Shown: one piece after another, positions 1 to 10,982 of the stretch
Position numbering within the stretch: the first letter of the stretch is position 1
How the letters are laid out: each line of letters opens with the position of its first letter
NCBI GenBank assembly: GCA_038030265.1
Contig: CM075937.1
Span: 24,346,198-24,410,197, forward strand
Reading direction: 5' to 3'
Origin: Corythucha ciliata
Lineage: Eukaryota; Arthropoda; Insecta; Hemiptera; Tingidae
Length of the DNA: 64,000 bases
Notes under the pieces: generated by a model
Told to the model about the DNA's origin: nothing
The model's input: only the letters and a program-made list of their open reading frames with translations
Database searches by the model: none
Made by a program: the position numbers and the translations under genes

Positions 1-239
1 AATGAAAATGATGATTTTTTGACAGAAATTGATGGACAGATGTACATTTTTTTGGTTTGAAAAAGGTTTGAACAAAAAAATTTACATTTGTAATTTAAAT
101 TCGCACCTTCTGAAGGCATTTTTGTGGCTAGAATTCAGAAAAATGTCAAATTCATACATGGCAACAGTATAATGTTAAAAAATACGCTAATTCACGGCTA
201 GAACTAAAAAGAAGCTATAATCTATACCTATAAAAGTTT

Positions 240-960
240 TACAAAATTGCTAATGCGGTGGTAAAATGTGAAAAACCGCTAATTTGCGTGTAATATTCAG
301 AAAATAAAATAATCAGCAGGTCAAAATTAAGAGAAAGGTTTATTTTAAGACTAGAAATTGAGAAAATTGCTAATTCGCTGCTAAAAATGGAAAAAATCGC
401 CAATTTACAGCTAAAATTGCGCCAAATTCGCTAATTCACAGGTCTGAAACGCTACGACGCGTCGCCGCTACAATTTAAAAAAAGCTTTAATTCGCGGTTT
501 AAATTGAGAAAAATTCTAATTTGCGCCAAAAACTGAATGTACGCCAATTGGCGGATTCTGAATTCAACTTTTCAGGCTGAAATTGAAAAAAAGCGCCAAT
601 TTATGGCAGTAGGAGAAGAAATCACTAATTCGCGAGTAAACTGAGAAAAATCACTCATGCACTCATCCTAATTCGAGAAAAGTCCCCCTATTTTGCGGTA
701 AATATTGAGGAAATCACTTAAGAAAAACGTTAATTTCCAGCTAAAACTCAATTCCCTGGTAAAAATTTTTAAAAAATCGGTAATATGCTGCTAAAATTGA
801 GGAAAACGCGTTCACGGGATAAAAACGATACTTTGCTGCTAAAGTTGAGAAAATGCGCAAATTCATGGTATGGGAGGGGGTGGGGCAAAACCACTAATCA
901 GCGGCTGAAATTGAGAAGTACGATACACTCGGCCAAAATTGAGAAAAGCGCTAATTTGTG
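240..960 (+). repeat. Degenerate ~30-bp tandem array, type A
   Basis: The stretch is built from loosely repeated units resembling GCTAATTCGCGGCTAAAAT followed by TGAGAAAAA, recurring about every 28-34 bases. Many units have drifted. Short open frames inside it (for example 785-970) only reflect the repeat and are not convincing genes. The same unit returns at about 29470-29760 and 43985-44415. I see no host gene here. Confidence 0.7.
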
Positions 961-1489
961 GGTAGTCTAAAAATCGCCCTTAACTGAGAGATTGAGGCTA
1001 TGATGAGGCCAGCAAGATGTCCAGATTCAAGAGTGTGCCGGCTGGGTGGAATGATGACTAAAATGTGAAATTACCCCCCTCTCCTCACCCGTACAAGAAT
1101 TCAATCTGCCCCCCCCCCCCCAGGACAAATTCCTACCTACGCTACTACCCGCGCCCCCTGGGCTTGACGCCCCTCTCATAGCATCGTCAGATTGAATGGA
1201 TTAGAAACTAATTTATACTGTTTTGGGAATCGACAAAAATCGCGCCCTTCTTGGCCATCTTATCACGCAGAGGCGTTGAGTTTGTGTTTGGTTACAGGGG
1301 GGGGGGGTAGGCAAATTTCATCAGGCCTGGATAAGAAGGGGGTGGCTGACAAAGAAGTCAAAGAACACGTTGCAGAGCAAACTTTAACATTTTCTCCAAA
1401 AGTAGACTTTACCCCTTTACTATTAATTTAATTTCTCCCTCTAAATTGTCTGACTGTCCATGAATAAAACTGGAAATTCGGCCCCCATA

Positions 1490-1880
1490 ACTTGATTGCT
1501 CTTGCTAAAAACCGTGTATTTCAGCCCAGAAACGGCAATGTTGGATCTATTTCTTACACTTTAAAATTAGTACTTGGGAAGGGCACTGGCACTAGACTCT
1601 TTGTAATAGCGTAAATGGTCAAATCTGGCAAACTTAGCCCCCGAAACTAATTATTTGGCTTCAAAAGTTGGCATTTCATGTCCAGAAACACCTTTGAGCT
1701 TGCCGATTTACTGTTACAAAATCCTTTATTTGGTTAAAAACTGTTAATTTTGCCGCTTAAACTTGCCACTCGGATCTAAAACCGTTCAATTATGCCCAAA
1801 AATTTGTCAATTCAGCCTAAAAAAAAGAATCTTACTTTTAATTCGAAAACGAGCAGGAATTCAGCCTAAAAATGACTATA
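1490..1880. repeat. Degenerate ~30-bp repeat, type B-like
   Basis: Units such as AAAAACTGTTAATTTTGCC and CAATTATGCCCAAAAATTTG recur loosely with a spacing near 30 bases. They resemble the type B arrays at 13600-14380 and 15960-16390. The neighbouring intervals 961-1490 and 1880-2200 hold poly-C/poly-G runs (1109-1121, about 1300, about 1990) and no recognisable gene. Confidence 0.4.
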
Positions 1881-2201
1881 CCGCGGAACAACCTCTGATG
1901 GATAAATTTATCGAGAATGCAGTGAAAATACGGTTGGGAAATACTTTTGTCCGTACAATACACCAGTTGGGTGCGCGAAGGCCTGCGTCGCCCCCCCCCC
2001 CCAAATCAACCCCACTGCGTCATCAGCCATAAACTGAAGCTCACTTGTGGCTCCAGAATAATTTCATTTGCGAATGGTTAATTCATCAAGAATTATTTGA
2101 AATTACCGGCGCCCCCTTATCCAAGGCACCACCCCTGCGTCTCGATACCTCAATCCCTCCCTGTTATAATCTGAATCAAAACATAAGTTTTCAAAGGCCT
2201 A

Positions 2202-2369
2202 AAGCTGGAACTTCCTAGCAGCAAAACACGTAGCGCAGCGTGTTTTAATTTAAATTGTTTTTCAGTTGAAAAGTCAACATGTAATTAATTAAATTCTATT
2301 AGTGTATTAATAGAAATACATTTAAAATGCATCACGCTAATCGTTTTGCGCTGCTAAGAAAAGCCAGCT
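2202..2369. repeat. Small foldback (MITE-like) element
   Basis: The two ends are imperfect inverted copies: AGCTGG plus TAGCAGCAAAACACG on the left and CGTTTTGCGCTGCTAAG plus CCAGCT on the right. The centre contains TTAAATTGTT...GAAAAGTCAACATG. A similar centre and right end appear at about 32940-33050, so this is a repeated family. No coding capacity. Confidence 0.6.
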
Positions 2370-2417
2370 TGGTATAGCGTTGTCTAAACAGCGTTTGTGT
2401 TCTTAATTCTTATTCTA

Positions 2418-2570
2418 AAGCTGCGTTTCATTTGAGAGTATTTTGCTCTCAAGACTACTCTCAGAGCTTAACTCGCCAGTCTAAACGGGCCAGAGAGTTT
2501 TCGGAAAGGGCATCTTGGCACTCTCAGAGAGTTCAACTCTCAAGAGTCACTCTCAAGTGTTACTGCACCA
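2418..2570 (+). repeat. CTCTC/GAGAG-rich dispersed element, copy 1
   Basis: This is a ~150-bp block with many short self-complementary CTCTCAAGAG-type motifs. It matches 54663-54813 in the opposite orientation. Shared stretches include TTAACTCGCCAGTCTAAA, GGCCAGAGAGTTTTCGGAAA and GAGAGTTCAACTCTC. It is probably a non-autonomous DNA element; no ORF. Confidence 0.7.
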
Positions 2571-2766
2571 TAAGGCTCGCGCTGAGCGAAAGCTCTCAAT
2601 CCTAGTAAGTAAATAAGAAAATTAGTTGAAAACAAAACAGTTTTGATAAGTAATAGAACGTCACTCGATCGACAACCGAATGATCGAATCGGTATAATAT
2701 GGCTGTATAATTTTAGATTTTAGATGATTTGTCCATTCTTCAAATTTTTTTTATTTTTTTTTACAG

Positions 2767-2837
2767 AGAATTGCTGTGTGCCCGTGCCCGAGAGGTGCTG
2801 AACATGGTGGAAATTAAGAAAACTAAAGCTCACGGCG
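2767..2837 (+). other. Candidate small exon upstream of ALAS
   Basis: A T-rich tract ending in TTTACAG is followed by 71 bases and then G|GTAAAT, a plausible acceptor-donor pair. One frame reads an uninterrupted peptide containing LLCARAREVLNMVEIKK. I do not recognise it and found no neighbouring exon in register. It could be an alternative 5' exon of ALAS or chance. Confidence 0.22.
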
Positions 2838-3179
2838 GTAAATCCATTATCATTTTGCCTTATCACGCAATCAGACAGTCACTCACTCTCTCTCACTCGT
2901 TCTGAGTTCTTCTTTTCTTTCGTAATCTGGCTAGTCATTCGCATCGCACGTGTAGAGATCCGGTGGTGGAGGGCTCTCCGCCGTGTGGGGAGCGAAAGCT
3001 AAAAAAGTGAAAGTCACACGGTGAGGAAAAAAAAACGCGTATTCTGATCTCGTGAACGGAAGAATTAGTCTTGTTGAAGCTTCCGACGAAGTTGAAAGTG
3101 ACGTGATCAGCCCACACCTTTCAATTACGACACTCCCGATCACCAACCAGGCAACCACCACAATTTGGCTCTGCTTTAG

Positions 3180-4772
3180 ATGGGCAAGTCTTGCTACTTA
3201 AAAATGTCGTGTCCGTTCCTAAGTAAGCTGTCTGCTTCGTACGTGAAAAATTATTGGCCGCAATTGATGAAAACGTACGGTCAAAATTGCCCTGTCATTC
3301 TCGCACGCGTTAATTCTACATTTTCGGGGGATGTTACCAAGTGTCCTTTCCTCGCGAAAAGTCATTCTCCGGTTGTGAAAGAGGCTCCAGCTTCTGTTCA
3401 AGAGGATGTCATTGAAATCTCGGAAGTCTCTGACGAGGCGTCCTCCACGTTCGTAGATCGTGAACTGGACGACAATAATGTGTTCAGATACGAGAATTTC
3501 TTCCACGAGCAAGTCATGAAGAAAAAGAAAGACCACTCGTATAGAGTGTTTAAAAAAGTTAATCGAGATGCCGTTGACTTTCCTCGAGCGACTGAATCCA
3601 GCTGGGGCGAACGTTCTATCACCGTGTGGTGCGCCAATGACTATCTCGGTATGTCCCGCCACCCTAAAGTTCAGGAGGCTGTAATGAACGCTTTAAAGAA
3701 ATTCGGAGCGGGTGCTGGTGGAACTCGCAACATATCCGGCAACTCTTTGCTTCACGAGAAGTTGGAGCACGATCTCGCTGTACTGCACAAAAAAGAAAGA
3801 GCCTTGCTCTTTACCTCGTGTTTTGTGGCCAATGATTCTACGCTGAGTACTCTGGGAAAGCTCATACCCAAGTGTCACATTTTCTCTGATGAAGGCAATC
3901 ACGCTTCAATGATTCAAGGAATCCGTCATTCGGGAGCTCCCAAGCATATTTTTAGGCACAATGACCCCGCCCATTTGGAAGAAATGCTGCAAACCGTCGA
4001 TAAATCTGTACCTAAAATCATTGCCTTTGAAACTGTGCATTCCATGACAGGAGCGATCTGTCCATTGAAAGAACTTTGCGACGTATCTCACCGTCACGGT
4101 GGCCTTACATTCGTCGACGAGGTACATGCAGTTGGACTCTACGGGGAACGCGGCGCCGGAGTAGGCGAGCAGGACGGTGTCCTCGATGACATGGACATGA
4201 TATCGGGAACTCTTGGCAAGGCTTTTGGCAACATCGGAGGGTATATCGCGTCAACTGACGCTCTAGTCGACATGGTCAGAAGCTACGCAGCGGGTTTCAT
4301 ATTTACAACCTCTCTACCGCCGACCGTTCTCGCCGGTGCTATAGCTTCAATAGATATTCTATCCTCGGAAGAAGGTCAACAGCTACGAGAGCAACAACAA
4401 CAAAATGTCAACTATCTAAGACGACGCCTTGTTGAACGAGGCTTTCCAGTTGAAATGACTCGCTCTCACATCATTCCAATTCGTATCGGCGATCCCTACA
4501 TATGCACCAAATTATCCGACAGTCTTCTCAAGCTAAAAGGTCACTACGTTCAGGCTATCAACTACCCAACTGTACCAAAAGGCCAGGAAAAACTTCGTCT
4601 CGCCGCCACACCGTTTCATTCTCGTGCCATGATCGATCGTTTTGTCGACGATCTTGCCGAAATTTGGCACGATTTAGGACTTCGTCACGAGCCCTGCGCT
4701 CATTGCATGCGTTGCTTGAACGACAACGTCTGTTCGCAACCCAGTTGCCCTCAGATCGTTCTCGTAAATTAA
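3180..4772 (+). CDS. ALAS: 5-aminolevulinate synthase, mitochondrial (ALAS)
   Basis: Pyridoxal-phosphate enzyme that condenses glycine with succinyl-CoA to 5-aminolevulinate, the first step of heme synthesis, in the mitochondrial matrix. The frame encodes 530 residues with no intron. The N-terminus carries two CP heme-regulatory motifs, SCPF (C11-P12) and KCPF (C55-P56), inside the presumed import sequence. This fits feedback of heme on import, as known for the family. The alpha-oxoamine synthase core starts near residue 100 and includes GAGAGGTRNISG, DEGNHASMIQG, DEVHAVGLYG (D313, H316) and SGTLGKAFGN with the Schiff-base lysine K347. Translation may start at the second ATG (3204, MSCPFL), which has an A at -3, whereas the first has a T; arthropod homologues often begin close to the first CP motif. 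The tail is unusually cysteine-rich (HEPCAHCMRC...). An initiator-like TCATTC lies near 2935. I see no clear iron-responsive element. Confidence 0.97.
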   Translation: MGKSCYLKMSCPFLSKLSASYVKNYWPQLMKTYGQNCPVILARVNSTFSGDVTKCPFLAKSHSPVVKEAPASVQEDVIEISEVSDEASSTFVDRELDDNNVFRYENFFHEQVMKKKKDHSYRVFKKVNRDAVDFPRATESSWGERSITVWCANDYLGMSRHPKVQEAVMNALKKFGAGAGGTRNISGNSLLHEKLEHDLAVLHKKERALLFTSCFVANDSTLSTLGKLIPKCHIFSDEGNHASMIQGIRHSGAPKHIFRHNDPAHLEEMLQTVDKSVPKIIAFETVHSMTGAICPLKELCDVSHRHGGLTFVDEVHAVGLYGERGAGVGEQDGVLDDMDMISGTLGKAFGNIGGYIASTDALVDMVRSYAAGFIFTTSLPPTVLAGAIASIDILSSEEGQQLREQQQQNVNYLRRRLVERGFPVEMTRSHIIPIRIGDPYICTKLSDSLLKLKGHYVQAINYPTVPKGQEKLRLAATPFHSRAMIDRFVDDLAEIWHDLGLRHEPCAHCMRCLNDNVCSQPSCPQIVLVN

Positions 4773-4968
4773 TTGACCTGCTATTTCGCCAATATTTGAA
4801 TGTGACGAAACTATGGGGTTATGCAATTTTAATTTCGTTCACCTTGCTCTCATTATAACCGCTTGTTACCAATTATCGAAAAAGAACAAAACAGGTGACG
4901 GTGGCCGAATGGCCTTGATTCCAATTCCTCTCTGACGGTTAATTTTTATTCAAATCGGAATGCCCTAA

Positions 4969-4974
4969 AATAAA
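4969..4974 (+). terminator. Poly(A) signal AATAAA of ALAS
   Basis: AATAAA lies about 200 bases after the ALAS stop codon. Another AATAAA occurs near 5208 and an AATAAAA near 5240. Any of them could end the transcript. Confidence 0.45.
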
Positions 4975-6222
4975 GCTCTAAATTTTAATTAAAGACTTTC
5001 TGGATCTCCACTTTTGCGTCCTATTTAAAATATCAAAAGGTCTATTCTTCCATTTACTTGGACTTTTTTTTTTACGTACAATAAAAATATAGAACATAAA
5101 AATCAGAGGGCCCTCCTATAACTGGTTCCGCTACTGGTGATGGTCTCCCATGCTATTATTTCGCAAGTGAAATATAAAAAGACAATTATTGCTATTCCTT
5201 TGTTTTGCAATAAAATTGTTATAGATTTATTTTTGTTTCAATAAAAAGTGTATGGATATACCAGATATTCTTTTTCTTCCCAACTTGTTCGTCAGGTTCT
5301 TCGTTATTTTCAAAATTTAGCCCAATACACAGTAACAGTATTATAGGATTTTGTTAGGCCCGCCGTGGACTTGGAGAAATATTGAAACCATCCTGCGCTC
5401 ATAGGTTTGATTTCAAAGAAAGAAGATAATGTTATACGCGTCGATTGGAAACAAAAACAGTCTAAATTCGGTTGAGCGGAGCCGTTGCTACGTCTCATAG
5501 AAAAATCAACGTTTTCACCAATGCTATTTCAGAAACTCAGTTTTACAGCGTACGTGTGCAATCAATGTCACGAGTTTTCATACGCGCTCATCATCCATAC
5601 TGTGCCTGCAAAGCACATGGCGGGAGGGGGACTGCTTTAAGAGGTGGTGCAGAACACGGTTTCGGTGGTGCCCTGCTGAGTTTGCATGTCAAAAGCTATG
5701 AAAATAACATTCCCCCTCCAGACATCTACACTTCTGGAAAACTACACTTTTCCATACTTAATAGCGATAGTGCAGGAAACTTTCTTGGCGGTGCCCGATG
5801 AGTGCTTTGAACGTCACACATGTGATTATGAACATCGCGTGGGGGGGGGGGGCTATATTCCCTCAAGTTTTTCAACAAAATTATTTCTTGGGGTTTCTGG
5901 GATGGTTCTTATTGGTGGTGTCTGGGGGTACGGGTCCCTTAAATTGGTTTACTCGAAATTAAATTTGTCGAAAGTGTGTTTGAGGGGGGGAGGCTGGCAT
6001 CAAGTTGGCCCTCCAAAAAAGAAAATGCGTTTTTCACCTTTTTTGGAGGGGTGTCCTGTGGTGCACCTTACCTTGGGTTAAGACCGTTTATTGAGAGGAG
6101 GGGGGGCGTCAGTGAGGTATATTTGACCTGTCATGTGAATTTCAAATTAATTATTCCGTTAATTTGAAATTCAAATTCAACGAGTATTTGCAAAATCGTT
6201 TTATGTATTTCGAGATTGGATA
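4975..6222. other. Intergenic stretch, no gene seen
   Basis: After the ALAS 3' UTR the sequence is AT-rich. From about 5600 to 6110 it is G-rich, with a run of 12 G at 5841-5852. Short frames exist but show no conserved motif or splice context. Confidence 0.4.
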
Positions 6223-6224
6223 TA

Positions 6225-7160
6225 CAGGGTGTTTCAGAACTTTACGGCATCCTTTTGCAGGCTTGTTCCTGGATGGAACCATTTTCATTCGACATAATTG
6301 ACTGAAAGACTGACAGTCGGCAATCTAAGTGGGAGGCAATTATCCGGTATTACAAGCTGCCCCCTAAACGCTTAATGATTTCACCCCTCTTGATTTTGGC
6401 TAGGAATCTCCAATTTACCAAAAGTTGCTCCATTCAATAAGCTTCAAATTTATGTATTAAAAATTTGTGGATTGCTGCATTAGAATTAGAGTTATAATTC
6501 ACTATTCTAATACAAAAAATCATGCATACGTTACTGACAGTTCACACTTCCCATTTCTTCACTTAAGAAGTTTCAGTCGGCCAAACGCGGTCGCAATGCC
6601 TTTTTTGTGTATTTAGGTCACAAACAAAAGAGAAAAGAACCTTATGAACTAAAAATATCAAAGCACTTCTTTTCTGATGGTGCTCTCTCTGGACCTTCCA
6701 TGTTAAATTTGATAATTTAGTGAGACTTTTTCTTTAATTTTATTAATTGCTCAACAAAAATGATCCTTTACTCTTTTTATGAGGAAGCTGACATGTACTT
6801 TACATGGTGTAAAGTACGCCAAAGCTTTTCGGAATGGTACTCCTGTGAGTACCACGGAGCATTTTGGTTGTTACCACGAAGTCTGTTTCAACGCCTAAAT
6901 CGAAATTAGAGGCAAAGAGGTAGGTGCACATGTACAATCTCCAAAAGCTCTGACATCATGTGATAATGTGGTCATAAATGCATTTTGGACAAGTAAAAGT
7001 CCAGAAATTGACATTTTCCCGGAAAAATCGTCAAAATGTTCAAAAATATACAAAAACGCCCATATCTTTGTGGGAAATTGTTTTTGACCAACGTTTATTT
7101 CGTCAAATCGTAATATTTTCAGATCAGGAATAATCATAAGCAAAGTTCTGAAACACCCTG
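6225..7160. mobile_element. Tc1-like non-autonomous DNA transposon
   Basis: The ends are perfect inverted repeats, CAGGGTGTTTCAGAACTTT on the left and its complement on the right (7142-7160). Both are flanked by TA (6223-6224 and 7161-7162), the target duplication expected of Tc1/mariner elements. The 936-bp interior has no transposase frame. Several other repeats in the window end in the same ACCCTGTAT signature (13430, 34275, 34640). Confidence 0.8.
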
Positions 7161-7162
7161 TA

Positions 7163-8669
7163 TTGTCAAGTGGTATTCATTCACGAGCGACTGGCGATAA
7201 AGAAGATAATCGTAGGCGTGAAGATTTTTATCGAATGTGACAGGCACGCCGAACATATTGGGAACATTTTTTCCTCTCTAGAAACTAATCAAATAGTGAT
7301 AGAGGAAGGAAGTGCGGCACGAAAGAAAAATACATTAAGGTCAATAGCTAAATATTTTCGCCGTTACTTCCGCGCGTGACATTTCCATAGATGTAACATG
7401 AAATTATTTAGCTTGCCTTCTAATTGTTCTTTGTTTGATGTGGGATTGAATGAACACAAAAGGCTGGTTCCCTTAATGTTCCAGAGTTATCATCCACGAG
7501 CATAATAAATAACTGTTCTTCATATCAAACGTATAAAGGCTGATTTACCCTATTATATTGTTCCCGTTTACCTGTCATACCGGTGCTATATGAAATATAA
7601 TTGCATGTAGGTATACGTAAATGAATGATAGGCTAATAAACAATTAAAACTACATTGTTGCTCGCTTAGAATTTGAATCAATATATCGCTTCGGCCTAGA
7701 TTTGGCAATTTTTCCATTCATGTTCCCTGCACCCCCACCCCCTTACCTAGAACCTATAATAAGACATTTATATGAATTAAATGGGCACTCCATCAAGCAC
7801 CATTTATTCTCTCAGGCCAAGTTTAAAATCCTACTGTCCAATTCAGTTAGGTACATAAATATACTGTTGTGGAAACTTATAGTGGAAGAGGGGGGCTAAA
7901 AACAAGTTTCAACATTCGTGAAAGCTCGAAGAAGGTCGCTCGAGATTTGTTTAATTTATTTTCTCCCCATAAGCAAAGTGTGTGTTGCTTTCCATTTTTC
8001 TTACATAGCAAAACTTCCAAAATTGCAGCTGCGTAGGTGGGAAATCGAAATATAATAAAATTTATAAGGCTAAATAGCAAATGTTAAGGGGAAAAAATTG
8101 GTCAGGCTTTCGGTTTTAGGGACGATCATGCATAACTATGAACAGCCTAAGACATAAAAATCTGACTATAAAACATTTTACTGTCCAGTATTTTATTTAT
8201 TTTTTTAACAATCCGGGAATATCATCAGGGAAATGCGATCAATAAAAAATGTCACGGTCTCCAAGGAATATCGGTATCACGAACGAGATAAAAACCGTTT
8301 ATATAACCGTTTCAAGTGGCCTTTGTCTCTTTAAGTTTGTCGCCGTCCATCCATGCGGTTGGAACCACTATCCTATAAGTAATTTTATAAATTGAATTTT
8401 AAATTCGAGGAAAGTCCAATTTGAAATTCGGGCTTAAAACCTATAAGGCTTCATACAATGAGACCATAAAAAATGAAATATTCCAAATAATTTGCGCGTA
8501 AAACAATGATGGGATAATGGGGGGGGGGGTAGTAAATTGGTAATTTTCTGGCAATATGCAGGGTCTGTGAAGAGGGTGGGGCGTCACTCTTATACCCCTG
8601 GGCCGCCGGGGCTTCCCTTACCTACAGGAACATTTCCTGTAGGATGGAGGCCATTTTATTGCTTGAAAT
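7163..8669. other. Intergenic stretch, no gene seen
   Basis: AT-rich unique-looking sequence with a poly-C/poly-G run at each end. Frames up to about 65 codons exist, but none has a recognisable domain or plausible splicing partner. Confidence 0.4.
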
Positions 8670-9620
8670 AATCGTTAACACCTAGAAATCTGACATTTTT
8701 GCCAGATTCACGTGGCCTCCGTAATTTGTACGTTTTACGAAAAGTGGCTGTACCCAAACGGCTCCCTCTACAGACTTTCGATGTATCATAAGTTTTTATG
8801 ATACATGTGAATTATGAAATGTGAACGAACACGCAAAAAAGAAGCTTAGATGGCGGAGAAAAACTTCTTTTTTGCGTGTTCGTTCACATTTCATGTTACC
8901 ACTGACGTTTCTCACGAAAATGTCACATGAGAAGGCACAAAACCCGTGTTTTTACGGAACATAATGGGCCATTGCCTACGATATCCGTGAATGGTTCAGG
9001 GAGATCGGCAGAAAGTGAGAACCGGATAGATATCTTACCGTGGAGAAGATATCGTTTAGGCAAGCGACATTCAATTAGACCCCCCCCCCATCCATTTATG
9101 GCGATCTCTGTGCACCATTCACGAATCATATTGTTGACACTTATCACGTAAGGCAACTGCCCATATTTTTCTGAAAAATACTGTTTTAGAAAGGGAGGAC
9201 AGGATATCGGGAAGATACAGGAAGGAGAAGATATCGTTGGCAAACGGCATTCAATTATACCCCCTTCACCACCATTTGAATGGCGATAATTTAATGAAAC
9301 GCTGAAGGTGGGGGGGGGGGTTCAAATTGAATGTCGCTTAGCCTACGATGTCTTCCCCATGGTAAGATATCCTGTTCTCACTTATTCACGAGTATCGTAG
9401 ACAATGGTTTTTGTGCATTCTCGTGAGAAACGTCAGTGGTAACATGAAATGTGAACACCAAAAGGAAGCTTAGAAGACGGATAAGTTTTTGTTATGCATC
9501 GAACGTCCGTAGAGGAAGTCGTTTGGGTACAGCGACTTTTCGTAAACGTACAAGTTATGAAGGCAGGAGGCCACGTGAATTTATGGAAAAAATGCCAGAT
9601 TTCGGAGTGTTGACCATTAT
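8670..9620. repeat. Large foldback element with ~400-bp imperfect arms
   Basis: Left arm from about 8670 to 9080 and right arm from about 9310 to 9620 are inverted copies. Shared landmarks are TTCACGTGGCCTCC, CTGTACCCAAACG, CACATTTCATGTTACCACTG, ACGTTTCTCACGA and AGCGACATTCAATT. A tight hairpin is nested in the left arm (8816-8844 with 8866-8894). In the centre a unit GAAGATATCGTT...ATTCAATTA is repeated directly at about 9045-9105 and 9222-9285. The open frames here read through the repeat and are not genes. Confidence 0.75.
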
Positions 9621-10982
9621 GTAAATATACTTTTATGAGTATTACCTAAATATTTTTCAAGATTATTTAATGCATATTTTTGCTAATTCCACCAAAAATG
9701 AACCATTCATTGGGGAGCTTGAACTTTTCGGAACGATAACATACAACCCCTGCGTTTGCAGATTATGGCTGATTATAGTTATTTATGCACAGTTATAGTT
9801 AGTTATTTAGTTATAGTTATTTTCCACGAGCACAATACTTCTTTCCTTACGGGCCCCGTCTTTCTGGACAAGGTAGTAAAAAACCTAATTTGTGAGAAAT
9901 ATTATTTGTATTGGTACCAAGCAAATCATTTTTGTTTAATGAGCGCTGTGAATTCTCGATTAAGAAGGGACTTTATCAGAGAAGTATGAATCATTCATTT
10001 ATGAACGACAAGAATTACGTATCATATTTGACCACCCGGAACAAAAAAAATATGCGGTAAGAAAGCTTGCAGAGGTTGAGAGAACAATTGAGGTGAACCG
10101 CTACCATTTTTATTACTTATTCACCCCACCCCTCCTCAATAATATTATTCTAAAAATAACCTTCAAATTTTGGCCCCTTATGCATTAATTCTAAATAAGC
10201 AACTAAAAAATAGTTTTAAGTTTTTAGCCTACGCATAGGCGCTGGGCAAATCGCTATTAACATAATGGAGGAGTGCTGAAGGGAGGGGAAGGGTTGAGAG
10301 AGGTCCCTCGTCCCATTCACCCATTCCTAGATCCGTCCTTGAGCCTACGGTTCAAGTAAAAAAACACCCGAAAAAAAATATGTCTCATGTAACCCATTTT
10401 GCTCGTGTCACCTGAGGTTTTTCAGACATTTTGCCTAATTTCTCCTACCAAATTGGACGAATATCAAAAAGTGAATAGATCATTCGAAAGCTCACTAGAT
10501 TAGGAAGTTTTTCCAGCGGTAAAAATAATAGTCGACAATTTAGGAAAGTTAAGAAAATCACGTCCGGAATTTTCCAAATTTTTGAAAAATGAAGTTTGTT
10601 TCCGTTTGAGCTTCTGTCATGCCAAATAAATGTAGTTTAATCATGATTTCAATGAGCTATTCTGTAAGAAAATTTTGTGCTCTTTCCAAGGAGCTCCTTA
10701 GTTTTGGGTTTGCAAGAATTACGGGGCTTGCAACATGCACATTTCGAAAAAAAGAAGCAACAAGCCAAAATAACGTAAAATGGACGATTCTGAGAAAACT
10801 AAAAGGAATTTTTAAAAATGTCACATAGGCATTTTGGTCCCAAATGATGGCCCCAAAATCAGGTTTTTCTCTGAGCATCTTGTTATTGGACACCCTGTAG
10901 AGTATAATTTTTGTGCGATGTAAGCTTTTTGAGTTAACCTATTGTATTAACGTGTTCGATTTTTTTTTTTTTTTTTTGGCAG
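9621..10982. other. Intergenic or intronic stretch, no gene seen
   Basis: AT-rich sequence ending in a poly-T/AG acceptor. At about 10380-10900 it resembles the ACCCTGTA-ended repeats (GGACACCCTGTAGAG at the right). Upstream exons of the DUF4806-type gene may lie here or beyond, but I could not identify them. Confidence 0.35.

Noticed and set aside
240..960. CRISPR-like array of ~30-bp repeats
   Set aside because: Units are degenerate, there are no unique spacers of constant length, and no cas genes occur. The context is a eukaryotic genome.
2760..3180. Iron-responsive element in the ALAS 5' region
   Set aside because: No CAGTGN loop with a bulged C and flanking stems was found.
3219..3662. 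147-codon - strand frame inside ALAS
   Set aside because: Antisense shadow of a well-supported ALAS coding sequence.
8923..9243. 106-codon - strand frame
   Set aside because: Lies in the loop and arm of a large inverted repeat and contains homopolymer-derived sequence.
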